Origin: Stichopus chloronotus
Taxonomy: Eukaryota > Echinodermata > Holothuroidea > Aspidochirotida > Stichopodidae
Direction: 5' to 3'
DNA: 64,000 bases
Assembly: GCA_021234535.1 (NCBI GenBank)
Contig: CM037832.1
Span: 3,703,359-3,767,358 of the forward strand
The notes under the pieces were generated by a model that worked only from the letters and a program-made list of their open reading frames with translations, made no database searches and was not told where the DNA came from. This document shows, piece by piece, positions 24,701 through 36,700 of this stretch (position 1 is its first letter; each line of letters opens with the position of its first letter). The position numbers and the translations under genes are program-made.

Positions 24701-27700
24701 GAATTTGCTAGTTGAGTGATGGTGTCATCGCAGATTTGGCTTCGAGAGAGACAAAGGATCTGTAACGATAGCTGGCACTGTTCTTGAATCAACAGACTTA
24801 CAGGTTTTGCCATCAGCGGAGCGGTCTGCTCGACAGAAACTATTGACCCTTGATTGAAAGATTGGTTACCTGGCGATAGATAGGTAACACGAACAAAATG
24901 AAATATACTTTAAAGGCGAGCAAAGCAGTTACAAGTTAAGAAAACACAGTGTCTATAAAGCACACAGTCTGTAAAACAGAGAGTCTATAAAACAGAGAGT
25001 TGGATTAAATTTCACAATTTCTCCATCGATCACGCCAAAGGAACTCTGAGCACTGTTTTTGATGTTATTTACGAAATTCAAAGAAGAAAGAAGGCACAAG
25101 CTTGCTACTACCCACTACTTGTATTTACATCAACACACCACCTGTACATGCACTCTCTCAAAAAAAATATATTTGCAACACTAACCAAAAGAGAAAAGAA
25201 TCTGTGGTAAGTACAAGTTAAGAGTAAATCTTTTGGCTATGAATGTATCTTTAAAATAACAGAGGAGACGTCCCACGAGAAGATCGTAAACGAAGGTCAC
25301 GACATCAGTATGGTCAACGGCATCGGGGATATGAAATTTCACAGGGTAGCAGTTATCATTAATATGCAAGTCACTCACTGTGAGCATCTTCGAATGCCAT
25401 GCACTCCACAGTGAACTGGTTTTACGACATCAACGACCAGGTACAGCTCTACATACCACATTCCTTCACTCATGAAACATACACCCAGTATCAATATGAT
25501 CACGATGCAAGTTTGAATTATAGCAGGGTACAATCAATCAACTATATAACAATCTATTGTGTAATACTTCAACAAAGCACAAATGACAGTCGAAGTGAGC
25601 AAATACGAATGAGAAGAACAAGATGAAAAGAGTAATTTGAGTCAACGGACGTAACGCTCTTGCCAAAAATAACCACCATCCCCGCCGCACCTGGACTGTT
25701 GCAACACTTTTGCGGTTTAGTTTGTTCCTGCTATACCAGCAATGCGATGAGACTTTTAGAGGGGATTTGCATCGTAAAAAAAATGGGCCAGGATGTTTAC
25801 CCTGGGATGAGCACGAAGAATAGCCTGGTAATTTGCAGGGTCATGTGCATCAAAGTTAGCCAGGACGTGCAAGTTAAATGTTGCCCCTCTCAACCAGGGA
25901 CTTTATTTGGATGTAGCCAGGAAGGACACATGCTCCTTAGGCTACATTTCTGTAAATAACATTCCGGCCAAAGTTCCCGCTGTGCCCGGGTATGGAGGGG
26001 GGCTGTGGTTACAATTGACAAGTGTGTAACTTCGAGTGACGTTATTATCGATGAACAGGTCGATTGGATGATGCAATATATGGTTTTTACCTTCACTCAA
26101 TGATTTCACAACTTGTGGCCTCTTCTCCGGAGATGATTTTGAAACCAGTGACTCGATATTAGCAATCACCTGAAAAGACCCAACGAGAAAAACGCAACAA
26201 TATTGGATGGCAATAAACTTTAATGTACTTTCCAGCATTCCTACTTTCTGTTACAAACACCAAGGGCTAGACAACTTGGTTATTGTTATCCTACTACAAG
26301 GAGTCACGCAAGATTTTGCTAGGCTTGTGCTATGCAATGGTCTTCCTCTGAGTCACATTATAGCCTGATTCTGGATAATAGTGTTGTTGCGATATGAAAT
26401 TTTAAAAAAACAATACCAGGAGCACTGTTCCCTCAATTGCCAAATGATATCACGACATCATGGGGTAAGTTGGAGCAAAAGTACACCTGAATATATGTGT
26501 AAAACCATAGATTTTGCACAGAAGTCACATTGTGCAGCCTAAGTATAACCTTAATTCTGACATGACACATTCAAGTTTTGAATACCCTTAAGGTCTGATT
26601 TCTTGTTTCCTTACATTATTTACAGCAGCACATGATCAAAATCTGCTCTATGGCATATGTATTTTTCCCTCAAATGTACAATCAATATTGTTTGGGTCAT
26701 TTTACAAGCAATATCACAAGCAAAGTCTCAAGGCGATATTGTTTTCCGATATCATTATATCACGACAACACCACTGGATAATCCAGTTTCGGTTTTACTT
26801 TTCACTGTAACCAGTATTCACAGTCATCAAAAGTTCTTCTTTGCTCCCACTCTTTACCCACCAAAAGTCAGCAAGGACTCGTTTGCTTGATGGTCCTAGA
26901 ATGCTATTCTGCATCATCAACAAGTCCATCAATTGCTTATACTCTATAATTGTACTGCAGGCCATCGAATCTATTCACTTTGAACGTCCTGAAATGCAAT
27001 CTTTGACTACAAGAATCCCGGTGATATCAAACCCATAGTGACAACACACCCTCTAGCAAAATGGTGACATCAAACCAAAGTGACATCAAATTCTGGTGAC
27101 ACAAAACCCTGGTGAGGTCAATTTCAATCTCGACCAACTTTTTCTCTTTTGACTGAATCGTACGTAGCCATGATGTCTATCAAAGCTATCAGGCGAATTA
27201 GTTTCTAAGTCTCCCTTACATATTCGAGTTCCTTCATTGATATAAGACACTAGATTTAAGTCACTTCTACATCTTGGATGAAAATTACTTTATATTTAAA
27301 AAGGGAAACAAAAATAAAGGTTTCTTTTCCTATGATCACCACATCAATACAGTTGTCTAGTCATTTGTGCCTTCAGTTCTGACTAGTCATACCCACGCAA
27401 ACTGCAGACAGTCAGAAATCTGTCACTTATGTAAATTTTCTAACTCAGAGAGAAACTATTGCCTCGACATTCTGAGCTCACCTCCTCATTATCGGTTAAC
27501 GTGTCTGACACAACATCCTTAAGTGAAATGAGGGCGCCATCTGTGGTCGTGAGGGACACTTTGGGTTTCAGACCGTGCGATTCCTTGGTATCGTAACGAA
27601 GCCTCGTCAGCTAACCACTGGAAGGTAACCGGAGGTCTAAAAAGGTACAGAAACAGGAACAAGTTAATCTCTCTTTTTTTTTTAGATGTCATAAATTTAA

Positions 27701-30700
27701 GGGAGGAAATACAGAGAGAAAAAAAAACGATCTTTTAAGCCATATTTACCATTAGTTTCGTGTCGTGTAATTTACAGTAAGATGCAAGCTCGAATCAGCT
27801 GTTGCTAGTACATAAACGTAACACTTCTGTGCAAAGTGATATGATTGTCTGTGACACAAAACGTATATTACCCTTATACCAAAGGGGGATCTCTTACAAA
27901 TCGATACAAAACAAGGTTGTTTGTCACAGTTTTGTGAATACAAATGCATTACATGAGCAGTACAGTGGGTCTTCAATATCAATGTCTGTTAATCAGGCAG
28001 TAGCAACTGGTTTTGTGGATGGACAGATTTAGTTTCATATTAATGCTAGCTGTGACATATGAATTGTTTGAATGGTGGATTTAAGATAAAAAGACAATAT
28101 GATACTCATTTTGTCGATGAGCTGCAAAATGGGTATGAATAAAACAAGGGGAAAAAAAAAAAAAAAATGAGAATAGTTGATGTACACGAACAAACTAAAA
28201 GGGAACTTATCCTATGTACAATAGACTTAAGGTAATACAGAAGAAGAGAAGCGAATATACAAGATGATCAGTTATTCAATCATATACAAATATTTCAAGA
28301 GTGAGACAACCTAGCTGTGCATGACAGAGCAACAGCAACGTGACAGACAAAAAAGTGTATTTAACATCTGACAAAACTTCAGAAGAAAGTATACATTAAT
28401 AGATATGACAAATGTTGCAATACTTGGAACACCAACATAAGGAGAAGGAAAGAAAAACCCACGAAACAGGCTGCTTTGGCAAATGTGATCGGTGTCACTT
28501 ATATACATAAACTTGTAGTATACAATTTGAAGGTTTTCACTTACACAGCATGCATAGGAATGTTCACGAGGTACACGGTCCTCTTAAACCTGACTCTGAC
28601 TCGCATCCTCGTCTTCTGCGGAGGATGAACGAACGCGATCGATGGCATCCTCTCCTCCACCGGTGGATGCGGCAAGGAACTATCGGGAGATACACCGGCA
28701 TCTTCGGAGGCAGGATGACTCCAGCACCGGACGAACGGGGGTACCTCATTATCGGATGAGGACACGGGGGGTCTGCCCGCTACCTCTTTGGTTTTACCTT
28801 TGTCGTCTGCAGTCCATGCTGCATCTGCCTCACTTAGGCTTGTAAAATACTTCCTGGGTACATTCCTATCTCCTGTGTAATACTTTTCAATTAATTTTCC
28901 TTTACTCTGATGAGATTTCTTTATCACATCCTTTTGTTTTATCTTCTGTTTGACCGTGGAATGGGGGACTCTTTCTCTCCTTCCTTTCGTTGATATCTGA
29001 ATCGCTCATGGTTCTCTTCTTCGCTTTGGTCGGCGTATTCCTGGATATGAGAGTTTTACCTTTCCTACATTTAACGTTCCACGTATCTTTGGTGTCATCT
29101 ATCGCTGGCTGGGGGTCAGAGATCACAGGCTTCCTCCGGCGGTTCTGTTTTGACGATGACGTTCTCTTGCGAGACGCCGGGAGTAGATGCATCACGACAC
29201 GGATCTGAAGGATGAAGAAGACAGACAAGGTATGGACTTGCAAAAGTGCTGCACAGGAAAATGGTTACGAGAATATTGCAAAATAAGCGGATTAATACCT
29301 GATGCTTGCTGGCCTTCCATTTTTATTACAACTTGATCTGGTTCATGTGGAATGTCATCTTCATTGGTATCCAACCACTTGTTTAGAATGTCTGAGTTCA
29401 CATCCTACAGGTTGGCATAAGGTAATGTAAAACAAAAAAGAAAGGGTTTAAAAGTTATGTCAGGGAAGGTGGGTATATGAGTATTTCCATATATTGGCAT
29501 GCAAGTGATGAAGTTGGTGACACAAATTATGAATGCTATTAAAGCTGTTGTTGAATGTGAGAAAATATTTCACCAAGTGGTAAAGTGATTTACATGACAA
29601 ACACATTACTTGCTGAGGTTAGGAATTAAATAGTCTACAAAACTAAATATGTAAGTTTGAGAAAGCCGACACCACTGCATTCCATTTCATTAAAGCAGCA
29701 TGGTTTGAATACAATCCATCGATCACGGGAGACAAGACTTTTTATTTGGCCATTATTGCCCTCCTCCCCTCCCCCACGTTAAATAATTTACCGTCCATAG
29801 AGCCTACATGCAGAGAGTCTTATCACAAAAGAAGTAAAGGCTGTTACAGTAGAATATCATCCCAAGATTGAGGACTGAAAACTTCTGATCTCCGATGATC
29901 TTTGTCATCCATTAAGGATGGGGACAATAACTCACTAAAGCTAACTAAATGTCATATATATTTTGATTCATCATGCATACATGTAAAGCCAAACCCCGCC
30001 CCCCCCCTCCCTCACCTCCCACGCTTTAGTACACACATAAAATCAATATCCCAAATACCAACATCACTAATCATTAACCAATCAAATAACAGCATTTGTT
30101 GCTTCTGACTGTGTGTATCAAACAAGAGCAAAACTGTTTGCTTCTGTGCTTCCCTCCAAAGCTTATGACGAAGGCTATTCAATCGTGATTTAGAGTTTAT
30201 TCTCCAGATTTGTTTGACAGCATTGGATTCAAGAGACTATCTGCATTCTGCAGATGATGTTATTTAAGAATATCCAAATAATGAATAACTTCTGTATCAA
30301 ACAAACAGATTATTACGTAAAGCACATTCGGTTCCAAAACGTACGATGTTATCGACTACTTCTGGGCTTTGTTCGCTGAGGACTTATCTGCAATTCATGA
30401 GACCAAAATCAGCTACTTCCTTAATTCGAAAATTTAAACAAGTCAACACAGATTAAGGAAGAAAAAAGAAGAATGACAAAAAAATTACTGACCTGTAAAT
30501 GTGACTTAGGAGGATTGGCAGTGTCCTTTCCTTTTTTTAGCTGTGGTCCATTAACTTAAGGAAGAGAAGCAATAAAAGCATTGAGACTGGGTTTTCATAA
30601 AACTCAGTTTTGCTGGACTTCCTCTTCTTTTTTAATCACTGACGCAGATCTGTCTGTGTTTTGTTTATCTTTCGGTATGTTTACTGTATTGCAAGACATA

Positions 30701-33700
30701 CAGCACTATCAAATTACGTTACGTCAGGATCTTTCACAATGGTTGCTTATCTTACCATAAATATGCAAAACAGCTTCACCTTAAAAATTAGTATCCTTTC
30801 CAATCACTAAGAATATGACTGACTGACTGACTATGATTGACTGAAAATTTTGTAAAAAACAAAATAAAAATATATCAACTTGTGAATCATTCTGGAATGT
30901 CATGATAGCTTCTAAGATTCGACGACTTATGGGAAGTTGGAGGAAAATGTTCATAGTATATGAAGGGTTGCATCTAAGCTGCAAATGACAGATCCACAAT
31001 TATCAACAATTTTTTCGTCAAAAGGGCACATGTCTAAGAATTTTTTTGGGGGGGAAAGTAAATGCCTCCCTTCCATGAACAGCAGCACCCACACACGAAT
31101 GAGATGCTTCTAGGATTACATTAGACTCATTCACTTTTTTTGAAATTTTAACTTCATAAGCTTTTGTTTGGATTGGTAGTTTGCTAAGGGTTTGTCTTGC
31201 TTGTTTGTTTTTTATTGTTTACAGAGTAACCTAACAGTTTTCTTCCAGATGGTACATGATTCCTCTTACGAAGGAAAATTCGTCTAGGACTGCATGATAC
31301 AAAGTGATAAAGGTATTCAGGCTACTGGCAGAGTGATCGTGATAAAATCGCACCTGAATGTTGCACAGTAGGGTAAATTGAAGCTACTGCAAAAAGTCTT
31401 AAATGTATCAAATTTTGTAAAGAAACAAAATAAGAATGGCGGGAACACAAAGAGAAGCATACAACATCCCACAAACATTACACAAGATAGCATTGCAACC
31501 ATTTACAACATCATGCTGGTATCAGTCATCAACAAAAGTAGTTACTGGGTGACAAACCTGTGTTGTCTTTCATAATCATCTGATCATTATATAATCAACT
31601 AGTACCAAGTCCTACTCGAAATGCAAAATAGGTGGTAACATTTTGAGAAGCATGCACAACGCTGTTCTCATTGCATCTTCTGTCACGACGTCATATATTC
31701 CCTGCCAATTGACAAATTTCTCAAGACCGACTGTGTGTACAGGAGGTTGCTAATCGGCATTCTCCCGTGAATTTAATGACGTCTATGTAAGAGGAACCAT
31801 GAAGAATGACCCTTATCAACGATCTCCCATCTGCATTGAAACTTCTACGTAAGGTGAATAACACAGAATGGTTGTCAGCATTCTTCAGCTGTTTTGAGTT
31901 TTTCTTTTCCGGTTGTTGCGACTCACCTAGGGCTGCGATGTCTTCATCCGAATCGTCGGAGGATTCTGCCAGAGGTTGCTGTTCCTCTTCGCTGAAGCTG
32001 TCATTATCAGAAACAAGATGATGTTCTTCTTTCAGTTTACTCAAACTTTCACGTGTAGCCTCCAGGTCACTTGTTTGACTGAACCTCTCCTGAACGATGG
32101 CCAGAGACTTCAAAACTCTTAGCTACGGCACAAAAAATAGATTACGAAAATGAAAGATGAACGACGAGCAGAGAAATGCAATCGAGCAAAGCAAGGAATG
32201 TTGAATGTTTTGAAGAATTATAAACAACAAATGTTTTGGGTTCCCGAGAAATGAAAGCAGTTTAAGAATCCAAACGGGCAGGTTCAGAAGTAGCTAAAAC
32301 TTTTTGAAGCTTCATTCCCTACGTAAAACTGTGGGCACGGTGCTTGCTTCCCTTACAATGGAAAAAAAAAAAACAAAAAGAGAGAGAAAAAAAGATATTT
32401 GCAAAAACTGCTGAACATGTGATTCCTATAAAGCAGAGTACAGAAAAGAGGCATTGTGTTAAGCAATGCTGCATCAAATCTGTCTTTATGAATATATTAA
32501 TGCTGTTTTTCATACAGAGGAATCTTATCCTCAGAGTACCTGCAATTTAGGTTTTCCAGCCTTGTCAGCAAATTTTGCAGCTTTGCTGTACGACTCCTGC
32601 AGTGCTTCGTAGGAGTGACCGGCCTTCTCCTGGGCATCAGCAACATTTAACCAGGTCTTACATTCCTGCAAACCACAAACAAGAAAAATACAACTACAAA
32701 TACATTAAAATACACAGCAAAAATAAAAATTTCCACCAGCAACTTTGGTCATTGCCACGATATTGAACTCTTGAAGTTTATGAATCAAAAGGGTAAAATC
32801 TCCCCCTTTTCCACAAGCACTTTCAATACCATGATGGATTCCATATCATTGCACTAAAAGGGAAATGGCATTGAACTTAAATTTGTAATACACCCATAGA
32901 AAGGTGAAGTAACATATTAAACACACTTATGAGTCATCAATCTAATGTTGTGTTTTAATTGAAATTCTGAATCGCCCAATCAGTCTTCAAAATTTCTTAA
33001 TTGACCTATCTGTTAGCTTATTGTTTTTGATAGAACTCAACTCTGGTAATGAAAACTTCTGTGCCATTTTAAGTTTTGTTTGCTCCAAGTACTATGATCA
33101 TGTACATTGGTCTTCACTAACAATGATGCTGCATCCGGTGCTGTGGCCGAGAACATTAAGGTGATGGCATTTGAAGGAATAAAGCTCAGCAAATGGGAGG
33201 TTTGGAGTTTGATCCAGGGAGAGCTCAGGTAACATCTGGGTTAACCTTATCAACAAGGAAGATGCTAACTTTGATCTGAAACTGTTGAGCAGGTAGTCAG
33301 TTAGTTGTGACATATATGTCACAGGCTTCCAACACACTTGTGAGGTTGCAACAGCATAAAAAAAAAACTGCCCTCAGAGAGCCTAAAATTCCTCTTAACA
33401 TTTCAATCAGGAAGTCTACTTGCCTCTTTTGAGTTTCCTTCTCTTAGTTGTAATTCCTTTCCATACATAGTGACAGCCATTCCATACTGTTGGCTATCTG
33501 CATACGTGGCTGCCAGTGAAACATAAATGGGACTCAACTGTTCATCTGGAAGTTGCAGGGTTAAAGCACACTCCAACTGCAAACAAACCAGAGAGAAAAA
33601 ATTAAAAGGACTCGCTTATTCCTTGTCAATTCCAGAATACAAAGGGGTAAAGTGTAAGGGTCTTGTGCTTTTGATGGTTGTGGGTCTTTTCATACGAGAT

Positions 33701-36700
33701 TATAGTTCTTAAAAGCAGAAGTCACTTTTTTACTTCCGATGGCTCTTCCGGACACCAAGTGAAATTGCACCTACATGATGATAGATAGGGGTCATATACT
33801 CAACAAAATATAACCTGCACCCAGATGAGTTAATTGGTTCAAATTATACTCAGGTTTTGATAATTTATGACTTCAAATGACCTTTGACCGCTATCCACAC
33901 CGTTGGTATCTAGTTACTCCCTATGTCACCAACACATCAAGACTGAAGTATACCTAACATTTCTTGAGATATCATGTTTAAAAGTTTTCAGGGTTTTTTT
34001 TTTACATCTGTTGATTGTTAAGTATCCTATGATATTCCACAAATAATGAACAGGAATATTTATCACCTATCTACCTAAGAAGATTTTAAACTTTACTTAA
34101 TGGATGCATGGATGCCTTCACCCTCCTGCATGGAATCAAAACTCTGTCACTGATGTCGTTCTACTCACTGTATAGGTTGTATTTAACAACATGATGACCA
34201 GTGACTCTTCAATTTTAGCAGATTTAGTTCCTGTTATCTAGCAATACTAAACACAGCAGTTGTGGTCATCAGATGTCTGCATTTGTATCTGAATGGTAAG
34301 TGTTTGACATCAGTAATCTACCGCATCTGCAACATAGGATTATTTTACTGCTCTCTCATGATTACTTCGTCCAAATGAGAGACAGCGTACATCTACTGAA
34401 AAAGTGACATACAAGACAAAATGGATCAATCCAACTGAAACATCAAAAAACTTGTTGGTCACGTCAAAACTGAAAGCACAGACACAATTTTGCAAGAACT
34501 ATTTCATAACATATGCATGGACAGGTTTGTAGTTGTAGCGGGCAGCTTCGGGAGGCCCTGCCCAGGACTTTTAATCCCCGTCCGGCATTCGCAATTGGTT
34601 AACGCCATATCGCCCCGTGGCACAGACTTCGCAGACCATCGTAAACATGATAGTACAAGCAGCCTTTTGAGTTAACATTTGAAGATTTTGCAAATACTTC
34701 CCCAGAACACTGTCTTACACAAGACATAGAGCCCTTTGGGGAGATGTCCCCTGGACCACACCAGGGGCCCTGGGGGGAAGCTCCTGAACTCCCATTGTAA
34801 GTTCACATGCCTGGAGCTCAGAAGCAATAATTAGTCTAGCAACAACCCTGTGCATGGAACCATTGATACAAATGATTCTGTCCATAAAAGGGTACTTACG
34901 AAGACACTTCATCATCATTAAAAACAGAACAACAAACCTGTTTATTGTAATGTAACAGGGCTTCTCTGTAGATGTTGACCTTACAGCAACAGTCTCCGAG
35001 CTGTTCGTGAATGGCCATCACCCTCTTCAGGTCCACTTCTTCCATTGCTGTCTTCAACTCTGCTTGGAGCTTGCAGCATTTCTTAGCTGAACGAGAAAGG
35101 AAAAAACAACCATGAAGATGGTGATTAGAACCTCTTATGAAGCTCTTTCTCCATGGTTTTGAGGACCCCTTGATATTGACGGTGAAAGCCAGATATGTGA
35201 AATTGTGCCTGAAGTCAACAATTTCCAAGATACATGTCAAAAGCTCAAACAATGAATTAAAATGGTCCAACTTCCATCTCCAAGAGAAGTTCCTGGGCTG
35301 AAATACGAAATATTGAAGCTTTGCTACTCAGTTTAAAATGGTAGATTGTTCAGTAATCTGTGGTGTCCATCATTCTTGTACTAATCAAACTATTTTCTTC
35401 CTTTATCTTGGTTTTTTTTTCTTTCCACAGCCACTGCACATTGTCACAAAACATGACTGTCGTCTTATTGTGTGAGTGACTTCACTATACAAGCCCTCTC
35501 AATATAGCAACATCCTATGCAAGACAACAGTTAAGTACTCCAAAGTAAGGGAATATCTTTCAACATTTTATATCTCAGTATATGCAACAAACTATGAAGA
35601 TGGGAGTTGGATGGAACTGATTTATTTTCCAACCATGTTTTCTCGTTTTATTTTCCACCCATGTTTTCTTGTTTTATTTTCCAACCATGTTTCCTACTTA
35701 TTTTATACTTTAGGTACACTTAATTACTGACAACAATGCATTACATAGAACAATGACAGTGATAAGCAGGGACTGCTAAGCAGTGATTATCTCCATTGAC
35801 AGTGTCATGTAATGGTGGCAGGAAAGAATGCAAATAAATTCAGAAAAATCTCTAGTGACAAGGGTACATATGTGAAGGTCATTTGCTGCTAGAACATTCC
35901 ATTTGAGAATCTTCTCAAAAACACCTGTTCCATGACATGACACTAAAAATAGAAAACAGTTCCCTTCCAGAATATTCCACATTTTCGTGGAAAAGCTGGT
36001 CAAAGTTACAAACATATTCTTGACAAATCCAGAAGTTTGATTCACTGTTGGAGGTCCAGTGCCATGGAACGCCAAAATGGTAATTTGACACAAATTCAGT
36101 ATTGCGTATTAGCCCAACAACAGACAGAAATTTTCGATTCCAGTGTCCTGTGTTTCTCCACACCATTTCCATTATAATTAAAAAAAAATCACACAATACA
36201 GTCAAAGTGAAAATCAGAAACCTTTAAAGTCAGTTGAGAGAGGTGGTGTTTTGTATTTAAAACTTCATCTTTGTCTTCATGTTCTAGTAAGCTACTGTTG
36301 AAAGGCTGATATTTCCTTTTTTATTTGGTTACATTTTTTATGCTTTCAGAAGCTAAAATCTCAATTTTTATGTCTTTGCCCTAATCTGAGTGCCTCTGGT
36401 AAGATAAGATTGCCTAATAGGGTAACCCTCTTGAAATAAAATAAAAAATGTTTCGAAATGATCTTATGTTCACATCAAAGATGAAAGTACACTTTCATAA
36501 TGAAGACCAAGTAGACATACTAGTACCTGAAGATATTACAGAAACTGCAAAAACTAATTATTGTTTCAGAGGCATCTTTCCACCAAAATAAAAAAAAAAC
36601 AAGTTAACTTTGAATAGCAATTCGTGTGGCATGCAAATTTTAACATGTTATGTAGTATCATGCACCAAGGCAACGAATTGATACAAATTCATACACCAAA

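Larger units (their letters stand above)
18756..24869 (-). other. TONSL: TONSL C-terminal leucine-rich repeats, exons 16-20
   Basis: Repeats of the L-x-x-L-x-L-(S/A)-x-N-x-L type are visible: ITRIDLSYNVITHKGLQS, NLKELDVSHNPLTDNSAI, LQVLDVSQNALGSTGIEM, LHTLHLEGCYLSHKDMQTL, WQLVNLSANSGISNQGV, LGSLDVSLCGLTS and MTTLKLSNNKLGDCDLEL. The protein ends FTAKEED at the TAA stop (18756-18758). All five exons join in phase without a break, so selection seems to have kept this end. In the family these repeats follow the ubiquitin-like region. Confidence 0.93.

Noticed and set aside
25181..25387. Minus-strand ORF between TONSL exons 15 and 16, considered as an extra exon
   Set aside because: Exon 15 ends in phase 1 and exon 16 starts with the two bases that complete the codon (SLSEG then NQSF). 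This matches the family without an insert, and the ORF has no TONSL similarity.
28550..28845. Plus-strand ORFs opposite TONSL exon 13
   Set aside because: They are shadows of the minus-strand coding exon, which ends in the conserved MRVRVRFKRTVYLV segment.
31721..31926. Extension of TONSL exon 10 past its GTGAGT donor as a genuine ankyrin exon
   Set aside because: Not called as exon because the donor is strong and phase-compatible with the next exon. The ankyrin resemblance covers one partial repeat and lacks the usual TPLH-type core. Kept as a caveat in the findings.
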